Origin: Acidobacteriaceae bacterium
GTDB taxonomy: Bacteria > Acidobacteriota > Terriglobia > Terriglobales > Acidobacteriaceae
Direction of reading: 5' to 3'
DNA: 32,362 nucleotides
Assembly (NCBI GenBank): GCA_003134655.1
Contig: PLBY01000124.1
Span: 1-32,362, forward strand
Positions 15,435 through 23,692 of this stretch are shown here, piece by piece. The notes under the pieces were generated by a model that was not told where the DNA came from, did no database searches, and saw only the letters and a list, made by a program, of their open reading frames with translations. A program made the translations under genes and the position numbers. The number at the start of each line of letters is the position of its first letter. Positions within the stretch are counted from its first letter, which is position 1.

Positions 15435-16259
15435 GTGGCCATCCTTGTTTTCTTCTACAGCTATCGCGCGATTTTCCTCGCTCCATCTCCCGGTGTATCT
15501 GGAGGCGCGCCTACCTTTGATCTCTATGCGTTGTATGTCGACGCGGCCTTTGGCACTCAACCGAGCATCTGGGTACACAATCTGGTTGCACGCTCAGCCG
15601 CGCTGATGGCTGTACTGCAGGTGGTTTACGAAGGATTGCCGTTAGCCATGGGCATCGCATATGCAGCCTGTCTGAACAACCGCGAGCGCGCGGTGCGAGT
15701 TTTTGCGGCGATGTCTTTCACCGCGGTGATTGGCGTGCTTTGCTACCGTTTGCTTCCAATCTGCGGTCCCGCCTATTTGCCGTTTGGAGACCGCTGCTTC
15801 TACTCGGGAATCGTTTGCTCGCCCACGAGTGTTACGCCGTCGTCCCCCAGCATGATCGACATCGATCTGGCATGGCCGCGCGACGGCCTGCCATCCCTCC
15901 ATCTCGCCTGGGCATTGCTGATCTGGTGGGTACACCGGAGAGGACAGATCGGAAATTGGGCAGGGATTCCGTTTGTCGCCTTGACCAGCTTGGCGACGTT
16001 GGCATACGGTGAACACTACTTAGTGGATCTGGGTGCGGGCTTTTGTTTTGCACTGATCCCGTGGGCAGTGTGCTTCGGTGACGAGGCGCGGCGATCTGGG
16101 CTTACCTTCGGTGCGCTGGGTTACCTGACCTGGGTTGCGCTGATTCGTTACCGCCCTGAACTACTTTCTCTCTACCACCTCTTCGCATGGGCCGCACTCT
16201 TTGCCAGCGTCGCTGTTCCGTTGTTTCTCGTGTATCGTCTCAGGATGAAACGACAATAG
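15435..16259 (+). CDS. PAP2_3-type membrane phosphatase / inositolphosphotransferase-like protein
   Basis: A 274-residue polytopic membrane protein. The PAP2-type active-site motifs are clear: 'PRDGLPSLHLAW' with H156, and 'YGEHYLVDLGAG' with H194 and D198. The preceding 'CYRLLPICGPAY' corresponds to the first PAP2_3 motif. Such proteins remove or transfer phosphate-linked head groups on lipids at the membrane. About six hydrophobic spans are visible. The only start available downstream of an in-frame stop at 15405 is GTG at 15435, which begins inside a hydrophobic segment without a ribosome binding site. The N-terminus may therefore be slightly truncated or decayed compared with relatives. 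It is a single gene; a TonB-receptor gene follows 368 bp downstream. Confidence 0.75.
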   Translation: MAILVFFYSYRAIFLAPSPGVSGGAPTFDLYALYVDAAFGTQPSIWVHNLVARSAALMAVLQVVYEGLPLAMGIAYAACLNNRERAVRVFAAMSFTAVIGVLCYRLLPICGPAYLPFGDRCFYSGIVCSPTSVTPSSPSMIDIDLAWPRDGLPSLHLAWALLIWWVHRRGQIGNWAGIPFVALTSLATLAYGEHYLVDLGAGFCFALIPWAVCFGDEARRSGLTFGALGYLTWVALIRYRPELLSLYHLFAWAALFASVAVPLFLVYRLRMKRQ

Positions 16260-16627
16260 TTTGCACAGCTCTGCACGCCTTCGAATTGTCTCTTGCAGTA
16301 TCCATGCGCCAAGCATGCACAAGAAACCGCAAGAACTCAAGATTAGGGAGTTTGCTCTGGACCGTTGGAGGTGGGTATGCAAGAAAACTGGAGAGTACTC
16401 TCGTCGCTGTTTCCCGTAGGCTGGCAGCGGAGCCTTGCGATCCGATTCCTCAGGCCCTTGGAGAAAGATCGCCTCGCCCGATTTGGTGCTTACCGCGAGT
16501 TCCATTAGTTCCCGCATGAGCCGGCGACCGACTCGCGATTACTCTCCGCGCCGGAGATGAATGGAAATTAATGTGTTTTGAGTTCTTTCCCTTGGGTTAA
16601 GCTCTCTGCGCACAGAAGGGAGCCCCC
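16260..16627. other. Intergenic leader upstream of the TonB-receptor gene
   Basis: No supportable gene is present in these 368 bases. Open frames on both strands overlap one another and the 3' end of the phosphatase gene. An A/T-richer stretch at 16560-16605 (with TTAATGTGTTTTGAG) is the likeliest promoter region, but no consensus -35/-10 pair can be named. AAGGGAG at 16615-16621 is a good ribosome binding site for ATG 16628. Confidence 0.5.
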
Positions 16628-19600
16628 ATGATGTGGACTTCGAATTGGAAAATGCTCTGTGTAGGTCTGTTGGTTTGGGTATTAGTATGCGGCGCAGTTG
16701 CAAATGTGCACGCGCAAGTCGCGGGCGGAAGCATCTCGGGAACCGTTATAGACAGCAGTTCGCGAGTCGTGAGCAACGTTCAGATCAACATTACCAACGT
16801 TGCGACGGGCGTCTCTCGTGAGGTCACAACTAACGGCGAAGGTGTCTACTCCGCGCCGAATCTTCAGCCTGGGACGTACCAGGTAAAGGTTTCCGCTCAA
16901 GGGTTCAAGGGCGAGACGCGGAGCGGGATCCAGTTGACGGTCGGGGCGGCGCTCGTCCTGGATGTGACCTTGTCAGTAGGCGCACTGCACGAGACGGTTG
17001 TAGTGCAGAGCGATGTGCCGGCCGTGCAGATCTCCACCTCGGACATCAGCGCCGTCGTGAACGCGACCACAGTCCGAGAACTTCCTCTCAACGGCCGCAG
17101 CTGGACCGACCTGGCACAACTCCAGCCCGGAGTCAGTGCGATTCACACTCAACCTGATTTTTCGGCGGGCACGGATCGCGGCAATCGTGGATTCGGACAG
17201 CAATTGACAATTTCGGGTGCGCGGCCGCAGCAGAATAACTATCGCTTGGATGGCGTCAGTCTCAATGACTATGCCAACGGCGCCCCCGGCAGTGTTTTGG
17301 GCGGAAGTCTGGGTGTCGACGCGATCGAGGAATTTTCGGTCATCACCAGTAACTATTCGGCGGAGTATGGCAAGACTTCCGGAGGCGTGGTCAACGCGAT
17401 CACTAGGTCGGGAACGAACCAGCTTCACGGGAGCGCGTACGAATTCATTCGCAATAGCGCACTGGATGCTAAGAACTATTTCGATGTGGGCAAGATTCCG
17501 CCCTTTAAGAGGAACCAGTTCGGCGGCACGCTCGGTGGCCCGATTCAGAAGGACGGAACATTTTTCTTTGTGGATTACGAAGGCATCCGCCAGTCTTTGG
17601 GAGTCACGACGGTTGCGACCGTTCCCTCGGCGCTAGCCCGGACTGGAGTGCTATCTTCCGGTACGGTACCAGTCGACCCATCGGCGGCGCAGTATTTCAC
17701 TTTTTACCCGTTGCCGGACCCAACGACGGTGGTTGGCGATTTGGGGACATACACTTTTGCTGGCCAGCAGATTGTGAACGAGACCTTCCTTACGGCTCGC
17801 GTCGACCATAATTTCTCCGACAAAGACAGCCTGTTCGGCACGTACATGTACGATAAGACCCCCTACTCGTCTCCTGACGGACTGAATAACGTTGAGTTCC
17901 AAACGCTCACGGCCAGGCAATTTGTTGCGCTCGAGGAAACTCACATCTTCACACCCAGCTTTGCGAATTCCGTCCGCATTGGCGGCAATCACGAAGCGGT
18001 TAACAATAATCAAAGCGCGAGAGCGATTAACCCCGACGCAGCCCGCACAGATTTGGGAGTTGGAGGCACCGCGTTCGCGGGGCGGGCCGCGTCCCAGGTT
18101 CTCATCGGTGGTGGCGTTTCCGACTTCAGCGGCGGAGTCGGAGGCAGCCCAACTTATTACTATCACTGGAATTCTATACAAGCTTATGACGATGCCTTCC
18201 TGACCAAGGGCACACATTCTCTCCGATTCGGCGCAGCCTTCGAACACATGATGCTCAACGTGATTGCCGACACAGATCCCAACGGAATCTGGCGATTCAC
18301 TGACCTAGCGGGCTTTCTCACCAACAATCCCACAAAGTTCCAGGGAGGAATCGCCAGCACGCTGTCGCCCCGCAACCTGCGGCAGAACATCTTTGGAGTG
18401 TATCTGCAGGACGATTGGCGCTGGAAGCCAAACGTTACGCTCAACCTGGGCCTGCGGTACGAGATGTCGACCGTCCCGAAGGAAACCGCCGGCAAGACTG
18501 CCAACCTGCGGAATCTCTCTGACCCCCTTCCGGTCTGCGGGACAGTTGTCGTGGGGCAGTGCTCCGGTTCTGGTTACTTCTTCTCGAATCCCACGCTGAA
18601 GAATTTTGAGCCGCGCGTTGGTTTTGCCTGGGATGTCTTCCACAACGGGAAGACGGCGGTTCGCGGCGGGATTGGGCTGTTTGATGTGCTGCCGCTGCCG
18701 TACCAGTTCGTTCTCATGACGACGCAGTCGGCTCCTTACTTTTCGTACACCGCGATCAACAGTCCAGGACAGGGCACGTTCTTTTCCGGACTTACCAGTT
18801 TTCCGGCGAATACATTGCGTTCCACATATGTTGATTCCCACAACAGGCGCAACTACATCATGCAGTGGAACGTCAACATTCAGCAACAGATCACGCCAAG
18901 CGTGGCCGCGATGGTGGCGTACGTAGGCTCGCGCGGCATTCATCAGCCCTTCAAGGTGGATGAAGCCGATCTAGTCATCCCCACGAAAACGCCTTACGGA
19001 TATCTCTGGCCCCAGGTGGACGGCAACGGCAATCTCATCTCGGGCCCCAACGCGGGGCAGCAGCCCGCTACGATCAATCCGAACTTCGGTTCGATTCGCG
19101 GAGTCTTCTATGAGGGACACTCTTACTACAACGCGCTGGAAGCGCAGTTGGCCAAGCGCCTGAGCCATGGCCTCCAGGTACAAGGAACCTATACCTGGGG
19201 CAAGAGCATGGACACCAGCTCGGCTTCCGTGGCTGGAGATACCTTCGGCAACTCGATCTCGAGCCTGCACTGGTTCGACATGAGGCTAAGCCGGGGACTC
19301 TCCGACTTCAACGTTGGACAAACGCTGGTTGTGAATGGAACTTGGGAAGCGCCAACTCCGAAATCGATGTCCGCACCTGCCCAGTGGGCCCTGGGCGGAT
19401 GGGAACTTGGTCTCATCTTCACCGCCAGTGGCGGCGTGCCATTCTCGGCAACCTGGGGAACAGGTTCTGATCCCCAGTACACCCTCAGCAGCGACGATTG
19501 GGCCTTCCCGAACCGGCTGGGCGGTTCCGGGTGTGGCACCCTTACGAATCCTGGTAATCCGAATAATTACATCAGAACCCAGTGTTTCGCAGTTCCCACC

Positions 19601-19981
19601 GCACCGAGCCAGACCTTTTGGAACGCGAACTGCGATCCGGCGCCCCCCAGTTTGGGAAATGCCCTCGCGCCCGGGGATCTGAGGTGCTTCAACCTGCGTG
19701 GCAACGCGGGACGCAACATTCTGATCGGGCCTGGCGTCACTTCGCTGGATTTCTCTCTCTTCAAGAACAACTACATCAAGAGAGTCTCCGAGAGGTTCAA
19801 CATTCAGTTCCGTGCGGAGATCTTTAACATTCTCAACCATCCGAACTTTGCTCCACCAGCCAACCCCACCAATACCGACATTTTCGACGGGACGGGCACG
19901 CTCAACCCAACGGCGGGCTTGCTTACCAGAACAACCACCACCGCACGAGAAACTCAGTTTGCAGTGAAGATAATTTTCTAG
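16628..19981 (+). CDS. Oar-like TonB-dependent outer-membrane receptor
   Basis: A 1117-residue outer-membrane protein. Residues 1-29 form a signal peptide (cleavage after VHA, before QVAGG). Residues 33-115 are a carboxypeptidase-regulatory-like domain ('GSISGTVIDSSSRVVSNVQI', 'SAPNLQPGTYQVKV'). A plug domain then shows 'ELPLNGRSWTDLAQLQPGV', 'LDGVSLNDY' and 'YSAEYGKTSGGVVN'. The long beta-barrel ends in aromatic 'RETQFAVKIIF', the outer-membrane insertion signature usual in acidobacterial members. These receptors import polymers, peptides or other large substrates using TonB energy, and Acidobacteriota encode many. The start is secure: AAGGGAG lies 6 bases before ATG 16628 (a second ATG follows at 16631). 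It opens a rightward gene row with the ACS permease and two exported propellers, which suggests it supplies their substrate (inference). Confidence 0.95.
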   Translation: MMWTSNWKMLCVGLLVWVLVCGAVANVHAQVAGGSISGTVIDSSSRVVSNVQINITNVATGVSREVTTNGEGVYSAPNLQPGTYQVKVSAQGFKGETRSGIQLTVGAALVLDVTLSVGALHETVVVQSDVPAVQISTSDISAVVNATTVRELPLNGRSWTDLAQLQPGVSAIHTQPDFSAGTDRGNRGFGQQLTISGARPQQNNYRLDGVSLNDYANGAPGSVLGGSLGVDAIEEFSVITSNYSAEYGKTSGGVVNAITRSGTNQLHGSAYEFIRNSALDAKNYFDVGKIPPFKRNQFGGTLGGPIQKDGTFFFVDYEGIRQSLGVTTVATVPSALARTGVLSSGTVPVDPSAAQYFTFYPLPDPTTVVGDLGTYTFAGQQIVNETFLTARVDHNFSDKDSLFGTYMYDKTPYSSPDGLNNVEFQTLTARQFVALEETHIFTPSFANSVRIGGNHEAVNNNQSARAINPDAARTDLGVGGTAFAGRAASQVLIGGGVSDFSGGVGGSPTYYYHWNSIQAYDDAFLTKGTHSLRFGAAFEHMMLNVIADTDPNGIWRFTDLAGFLTNNPTKFQGGIASTLSPRNLRQNIFGVYLQDDWRWKPNVTLNLGLRYEMSTVPKETAGKTANLRNLSDPLPVCGTVVVGQCSGSGYFFSNPTLKNFEPRVGFAWDVFHNGKTAVRGGIGLFDVLPLPYQFVLMTTQSAPYFSYTAINSPGQGTFFSGLTSFPANTLRSTYVDSHNRRNYIMQWNVNIQQQITPSVAAMVAYVGSRGIHQPFKVDEADLVIPTKTPYGYLWPQVDGNGNLISGPNAGQQPATINPNFGSIRGVFYEGHSYYNALEAQLAKRLSHGLQVQGTYTWGKSMDTSSASVAGDTFGNSISSLHWFDMRLSRGLSDFNVGQTLVVNGTWEAPTPKSMSAPAQWALGGWELGLIFTASGGVPFSATWGTGSDPQYTLSSDDWAFPNRLGGSGCGTLTNPGNPNNYIRTQCFAVPTAPSQTFWNANCDPAPPSLGNALAPGDLRCFNLRGNAGRNILIGPGVTSLDFSLFKNNYIKRVSERFNIQFRAEIFNILNHPNFAPPANPTNTDIFDGTGTLNPTAGLLTRTTTTARETQFAVKIIF

Positions 19982-20042
19982 TCTGAGGGGATAGGTTCCT
20001 GTTGTTTTCAGACGCGGCCGGATCGCTACTCAGCCGGCCGCG
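19981..20042 (+). terminator. Candidate terminator after the TonB-receptor gene
   Basis: A perfect 9-bp GC-rich stem, CGCGGCCGG (20013-20021) with CCGGCCGCG (20034-20042), has a 12-base loop. It is preceded by a second pairing, GTCTGA (19981-19986) with TCAGAC (20008-20013). Downstream bases are only moderately T-rich, so efficiency is uncertain. Confidence 0.5.
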
Positions 20043-20111
20043 ACCTTAAATCTTTACTTCTCGAGTTCCTTTTCGCCGATCCACGATTCGAGGCGTGCGG
20101 CTTATTGATCC

Positions 20112-21437
20112 ATGACGACCATCGCCGACGATACGAAGAGAATCGCAACCTCTGGCCCCGAGCCTGAAGTTGCCGAGCGTGCCCGCCATCGCATTGCACG
20201 GCGGCTCCTGCCATTTCTCTTCCTGCTCTACGTGATCGCTTTTCTCGATCGCATGAACGTCGGTGCTGCCGCTCTCCAGATGCCCCATGACCTCGGTTTC
20301 AGCGAGGGCGTGATCGGAATGGGGGCGGGAATTTTCTTCCTGGGTTACTTCTTGTTGGAAATTCCCGGCGCGCTGATCGTGGAACGGTGGAGCGCCCGCC
20401 GCTGGATCGCGCGCATCATGATTTCCTGGGGCATCGTGACGGTATTCATGGCCTTCATTCACACCTCGCGGCAATTCTATGTCGTGCGCTTTCTGGTAGG
20501 TGCTGCGGAAGCGGGCTTCCTGCCTGGGGTCATCGTTTACCTTACGCATTGGTTCCGCTATCAGGATCGCGCCAAAGCGGTCGCATTTTTCTACGCTGCG
20601 AATCCGCTTTCGTATGTAATCGGCTCGCCGCTGGCCGGTTTGCTGCTGGGTCTTTCCTGGCTCGGTCTCAGGGGCTGGCGCTGGCTTTTTGTCATCGAAG
20701 GGATTCCGGCCATCATGGTGGGCGCGATTACCATCTGGTATCTGACCGACTGGCCCGAGCAGGCTAAGTGGCTTCCTGCCGACGAAAAAGCTTGGATCAC
20801 CACCGAACTGCGGCGGGAGAAGGAAGCCAAGAACCGCCGTCGCTCCTACCGAGTGTGGGAGGCCCTGCGCCATCGCGATGTGATCCTGCTGACGGGGTGC
20901 TATTTCTGCGCTATGACCGGAAGTTACGGCATTGCGTTCTGGCTGCCCACGATTCTCAAGCGCCTCTCAGGCAAGAGTGATCTCAAGGTCACGCTGCTGG
21001 CGGCTCTGCCCTATATCGCAGCATTCGTCACGCAGCAAGTCAACGGCTGGCACTCGGATCGCACGCGGGAACGCCGCTGGCACGCGGCCATCCCCGTCTT
21101 CGTGTGCGGGCTAGCCCTGGCTTTGGCGGTCGTGTATCGCACGAACCTGGCCATGTCGGTGGCGATGTTTGTGGTCGCTGGCGGAGCGTTCTATGGTTTT
21201 CAGCCTGTCTTCTGGGCGGTGCCCACGCTGTTCTTGAGCGAATCGGCCGCCGCTGCGTCGATCGGGCTGATCAATGCCGTGGGCAATCTCGGTGGCTTCG
21301 TCGGACCGATGGTGATCGGCTATCTCGCCAACCGGACGCACTCCTTTTCCCCGGGCTTGCTGTACCTGGTCGCGAGTCTGTTTGTGTCGGGCGGGTTAAT
21401 GCTCGCGGTGGGAAGGCAGACCGCCGCGCAAACCTGA
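20112..21437 (+). CDS. MFS transporter, anion:cation symporter (ACS) family, tartrate/hexonate type
   Basis: A 441-residue, 12-span major-facilitator protein of the ACS (phthalate/tartrate/galactonate permease) group. Signatures are 'IARRLLPFLFLLYVIAFLDR' followed by 'MNVGAAALQM' at span 1, 'FFLGYFLLEIPGALIVERW' at span 2, 'RFLVGAAEAGFLPGVIVYLT' with 'WFRYQDRAKA', and the 'YLTDWPEQAKWL' cytoplasmic motif that is highly typical of ACS members. The family takes up organic anions such as tartrate, hexuronates or 4-hydroxyphenylacetate with H+. ATG at 20112 precedes a short hydrophilic leader. A tartrate/D-malate-type dehydrogenase lies on the opposite strand 2.2 kb downstream, so a hydroxyacid substrate is the best inference. 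Confidence 0.9.
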   Translation: MTTIADDTKRIATSGPEPEVAERARHRIARRLLPFLFLLYVIAFLDRMNVGAAALQMPHDLGFSEGVIGMGAGIFFLGYFLLEIPGALIVERWSARRWIARIMISWGIVTVFMAFIHTSRQFYVVRFLVGAAEAGFLPGVIVYLTHWFRYQDRAKAVAFFYAANPLSYVIGSPLAGLLLGLSWLGLRGWRWLFVIEGIPAIMVGAITIWYLTDWPEQAKWLPADEKAWITTELRREKEAKNRRRSYRVWEALRHRDVILLTGCYFCAMTGSYGIAFWLPTILKRLSGKSDLKVTLLAALPYIAAFVTQQVNGWHSDRTRERRWHAAIPVFVCGLALALAVVYRTNLAMSVAMFVVAGGAFYGFQPVFWAVPTLFLSESAAAASIGLINAVGNLGGFVGPMVIGYLANRTHSFSPGLLYLVASLFVSGGLMLAVGRQTAAQT

Positions 21438-21515
21438 GCGAACCAAGACGAGCGGCAAGTTTTTCAGACGATATCAAGGTGGATTCGGAATCATAGATCG
21501 TGTGGGAGGTTGTTT

Positions 21516-22550
21516 ATGACCAGACATCGTTGGGGAACCGTTTTCGTTGGGTTGTTGATTCCTACCTTAGCTTGGAGCGTGGACCATTCCGCTGTGCCCG
21601 ATTTCAAGCTCTACGTCGGAAACAGCCGCGGCGACGACATCAGCGTTGTCGACATGGCCTCGTTGAAGGTGACGGGCGACATCAAAGCGGGAGAGCGCGT
21701 GCATGGTGTGTGTCTGCAAGGTGACGGCAAGCGGCTCTTCGCGACGGTGGAGACCGACCATACGCTAAGGATCATCGACACTTCGACAAAGCAAACCATC
21801 GGCACGGTCAAGCTCGGGGGGCGTCCCAACCAGTGCGCCGCAACTCCGGACGGGAAGTACGTGGCAGTTCCGATCCGCGATGCGGACAGCGTGGACATTG
21901 TCGATGTTGCGCAGCAGCAGATTGTGAAAGTTTTGCCCATCAAGGAACCGCACAACGCTCTGAACAACGGCAGCAACCGCTACATTTATGTGAGTTCGAT
22001 GGGCACGCACGAGATTGACGTGATCGATCTGGAGAAGATGGATTACTCCGCGCACATTCCCGCCGGCGGACGGCCGCGGCCTTACGTGGTTTCACCCGAC
22101 GGAAAGACGATGTACGTCGCAGTGGCCGACCTGCACGGATTTGTGATCGTCGATATCCCCGAACAGAAAGTGAAGGAAAGAGTCGAGATACCCGCCCAGC
22201 ACACGACTCTGCGAAAGTTAGAGTACGAAACCCCCGACACGCTCACCCACGGATTGGCGCTTACTCCGGATGGAAGCGAGTTGTGGGTCTCGAGTCTGCT
22301 GGATGACTCCATGTACATTTACGACATTAAGGCAAAGAAAATTGCGGGACGAGTCAGCACGGGCACGGGGCCAAACTGGATTGTGTTCACTCCTGACGGC
22401 AAGTATGCCTGCATCAGCAATACGGATACAGACGATGTATCTATTATCGACGTGAAATCGCGTGGCGAGGTCACCCGCGTAAAAGTCGGAAAAGTCCCGA
22501 AACGCTTGGCGATAACAAGTACGCCGCAAGCAACCACCAAGATGCGCTGA
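21516..22550 (+). CDS. Exported YVTN-type beta-propeller protein
   Basis: A 344-residue secreted seven-bladed propeller of the YVTN/YncE type. The signal peptide (about residues 1-21, RWGTVFVGLLIPTLAWS) is followed by repeated blades: 'KLYVGNSRGDDISVVDM', 'RLFATVETDHTLRIID', 'KYVAVPIRDADSVDIVD', 'YIYVSSMGTHEIDVID', 'TMYVAVADLHGFVIVD', 'ELWVSSLLDDSMYIYD' and 'YACISNTDTDDVSIID'. Such proteins are periplasmic, and their ligands are mostly unknown. ATG at 21516 is chosen because GGGAGG (21504-21509) lies 6 bases upstream. It follows the ACS permease by 78 bp and precedes a second propeller by 68 bp on the same strand, so the three may share a transcript. Confidence 0.85.
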   Translation: MTRHRWGTVFVGLLIPTLAWSVDHSAVPDFKLYVGNSRGDDISVVDMASLKVTGDIKAGERVHGVCLQGDGKRLFATVETDHTLRIIDTSTKQTIGTVKLGGRPNQCAATPDGKYVAVPIRDADSVDIVDVAQQQIVKVLPIKEPHNALNNGSNRYIYVSSMGTHEIDVIDLEKMDYSAHIPAGGRPRPYVVSPDGKTMYVAVADLHGFVIVDIPEQKVKERVEIPAQHTTLRKLEYETPDTLTHGLALTPDGSELWVSSLLDDSMYIYDIKAKKIAGRVSTGTGPNWIVFTPDGKYACISNTDTDDVSIIDVKSRGEVTRVKVGKVPKRLAITSTPQATTKMR

Positions 22551-22557
22551 ACAGATT

Positions 22558-22575
22558 TTAATGCAGCCTTAATGC
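22558..22575 (+). promoter_or_regulatory. Direct repeat TTAATGC-4-TTAATGC, OmpR/PhoB-like spacing
   Basis: TTAATGC occurs at 22558-22564 and 22569-22575, an exact 7-mer repeat with an 11-bp period. That spacing is the hallmark of OmpR/PhoB-family operators. It lies in the 68-bp gap before the second propeller gene. An OmpR-type regulator is encoded 5 kb away (27778), but a link is only inference. Confidence 0.35.
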
Positions 22576-22618
22576 CGGTTTCAGATTCGTCTGGGATCGT
22601 TATAACTGGAGGATCCAC

Positions 22619-23641
22619 TTGAATCTATCGAAAGCACTGATCTTGTCGGCGGTACTTTTGGCCTTGGTGATCGGGGTTGCGGGGCAGGAAAAGGCCCCGT
22701 TGAAACTATTGCACGCGACGCCGTTGCCCGAACTCCACGATGGAGACTTCGATCACCTGATCGCAGACGTCGCTGGCAACCGACTTTTTGTTACCGCCGA
22801 GGAGAATTCGAGAGTCCTGATCTTTGATCTCAAAACGGACAAGCTCATCCAGACCATCGACGACGTTAAGGCGCCGCACTCGCTGCTCTATCGTGCGGAC
22901 CTGAAGAAACTTTTCGTCGTTGACAGCGATCTGGGAGAGGTCAAGATCTACCAGACTGATTCGTACAAGCCGGTGGGCGGCATCAAGGTTCGCGAGGGCG
23001 CGGACGCGAGTGGTTACGATGCTTCCTCGAAGCTCTTTTACGTTGTGAATGGCGGCAAAGATGCCAAGCTGCCCAACGCATACATCAGCGTGATTGACGT
23101 GGAGTCCGGCAAAACCGTGGCGGATATCAAGATCGACTCCAATGACGTCGAGGGTGTCGCCTTCGAGAAGTCAGGGCCCCGCATGTTCGTCAATGTCCGC
23201 GGGAAAAACGCCGTGGAAGTGTACGACCGGACTGACCGGACTCTGAAGGCAACTTGGTCCGTTGCGCAGGAGGGGAAGAATCCGACCTCCATGGCGTTCG
23301 ACGAAGATGGACATCGCTTATTCATTGGGACACGCGTTCCCGGGAAACTGGTGGTCATGGATTCTGATTCGGGCAAGATCGTGACGAGCTATCCGGCCGC
23401 CGCCATGGTCGACGACATGGCTTTCGACGCCGCAAGCAAACGCATCTACTTCGCCGGAAGTGAATTCTTCGACGTGTTCCTTCAGAAAGATGCCGACCAC
23501 TATGACCGCATGGGGCACATTGCGACGTCGTTCCGGGCAAAGACTGGCGTCCTGGTCCCCGAACTGAGCCGCTACTATCTCGCGGTTCCGCATCACGAGA
23601 AACAGACGGCGGAGTTGCGCGTGTACGAAGTAGTGCGCTAG
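22619..23641 (+). CDS. Exported YncE-like beta-propeller protein
   Basis: A 340-residue secreted propeller, similar in design to the preceding gene product but divergent. The signal peptide is residues 1-22 (KALILSAVLLALVIGVAG). Blades include 'GNRLFVTAEENSRVLIFDL', 'KKLFVVDSDLGEVKIY', 'NAYISVIDVESGKTVADI', 'PRMFVNVRGKNAVEVYDR', 'HRLFIGTRVPGKLVVMDS' and 'KRIYFAGSEFFDVF'. The conserved 'ELHDGDFDHLIADVAGNRLF' opening is familiar from acidobacterial homologues. Function is unknown; a periplasmic binding or scaffold role is plausible. The start is TTG at 22619, supported by GGAGGA at 22608-22613; no ATG or GTG fits better. It ends 51 bp from the convergent dehydrogenase gene. Confidence 0.83.
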   Translation: MNLSKALILSAVLLALVIGVAGQEKAPLKLLHATPLPELHDGDFDHLIADVAGNRLFVTAEENSRVLIFDLKTDKLIQTIDDVKAPHSLLYRADLKKLFVVDSDLGEVKIYQTDSYKPVGGIKVREGADASGYDASSKLFYVVNGGKDAKLPNAYISVIDVESGKTVADIKIDSNDVEGVAFEKSGPRMFVNVRGKNAVEVYDRTDRTLKATWSVAQEGKNPTSMAFDEDGHRLFIGTRVPGKLVVMDSDSGKIVTSYPAAAMVDDMAFDAASKRIYFAGSEFFDVFLQKDADHYDRMGHIATSFRAKTGVLVPELSRYYLAVPHHEKQTAELRVYEVVR

Positions 23642-23652
23642 CCACCTTGCAC

Positions 23653-23667
23653 TACAACGAGGTTGTA
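23653..23667. terminator. Short hairpin between convergent genes
   Basis: TACAAC-GAG-GTTGTA is a perfect 6-bp stem with a 3-base loop, placed between the stops of the second propeller gene and the dehydrogenase gene. There is no T-tract on either side, so it is only a weak candidate for a bidirectional terminator. Confidence 0.25.
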
Positions 23668-23692
23668 ACGAGAAGCGATAATGGGAGAGGCC

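Noticed and set aside
16161..16517. Leftward 118-codon frame between the phosphatase and TonB-receptor genes
   Set aside because: Overlaps the phosphatase 3' end, has no recognisable motif or ribosome binding site, and competes with a rightward frame of equal quality.
20046..20873. Leftward open frame (275 codons) opposite the ACS permease
   Set aside because: Charged, His/Asp/Arg-rich shadow translation with no domain; the permease frame on the other strand is certain.
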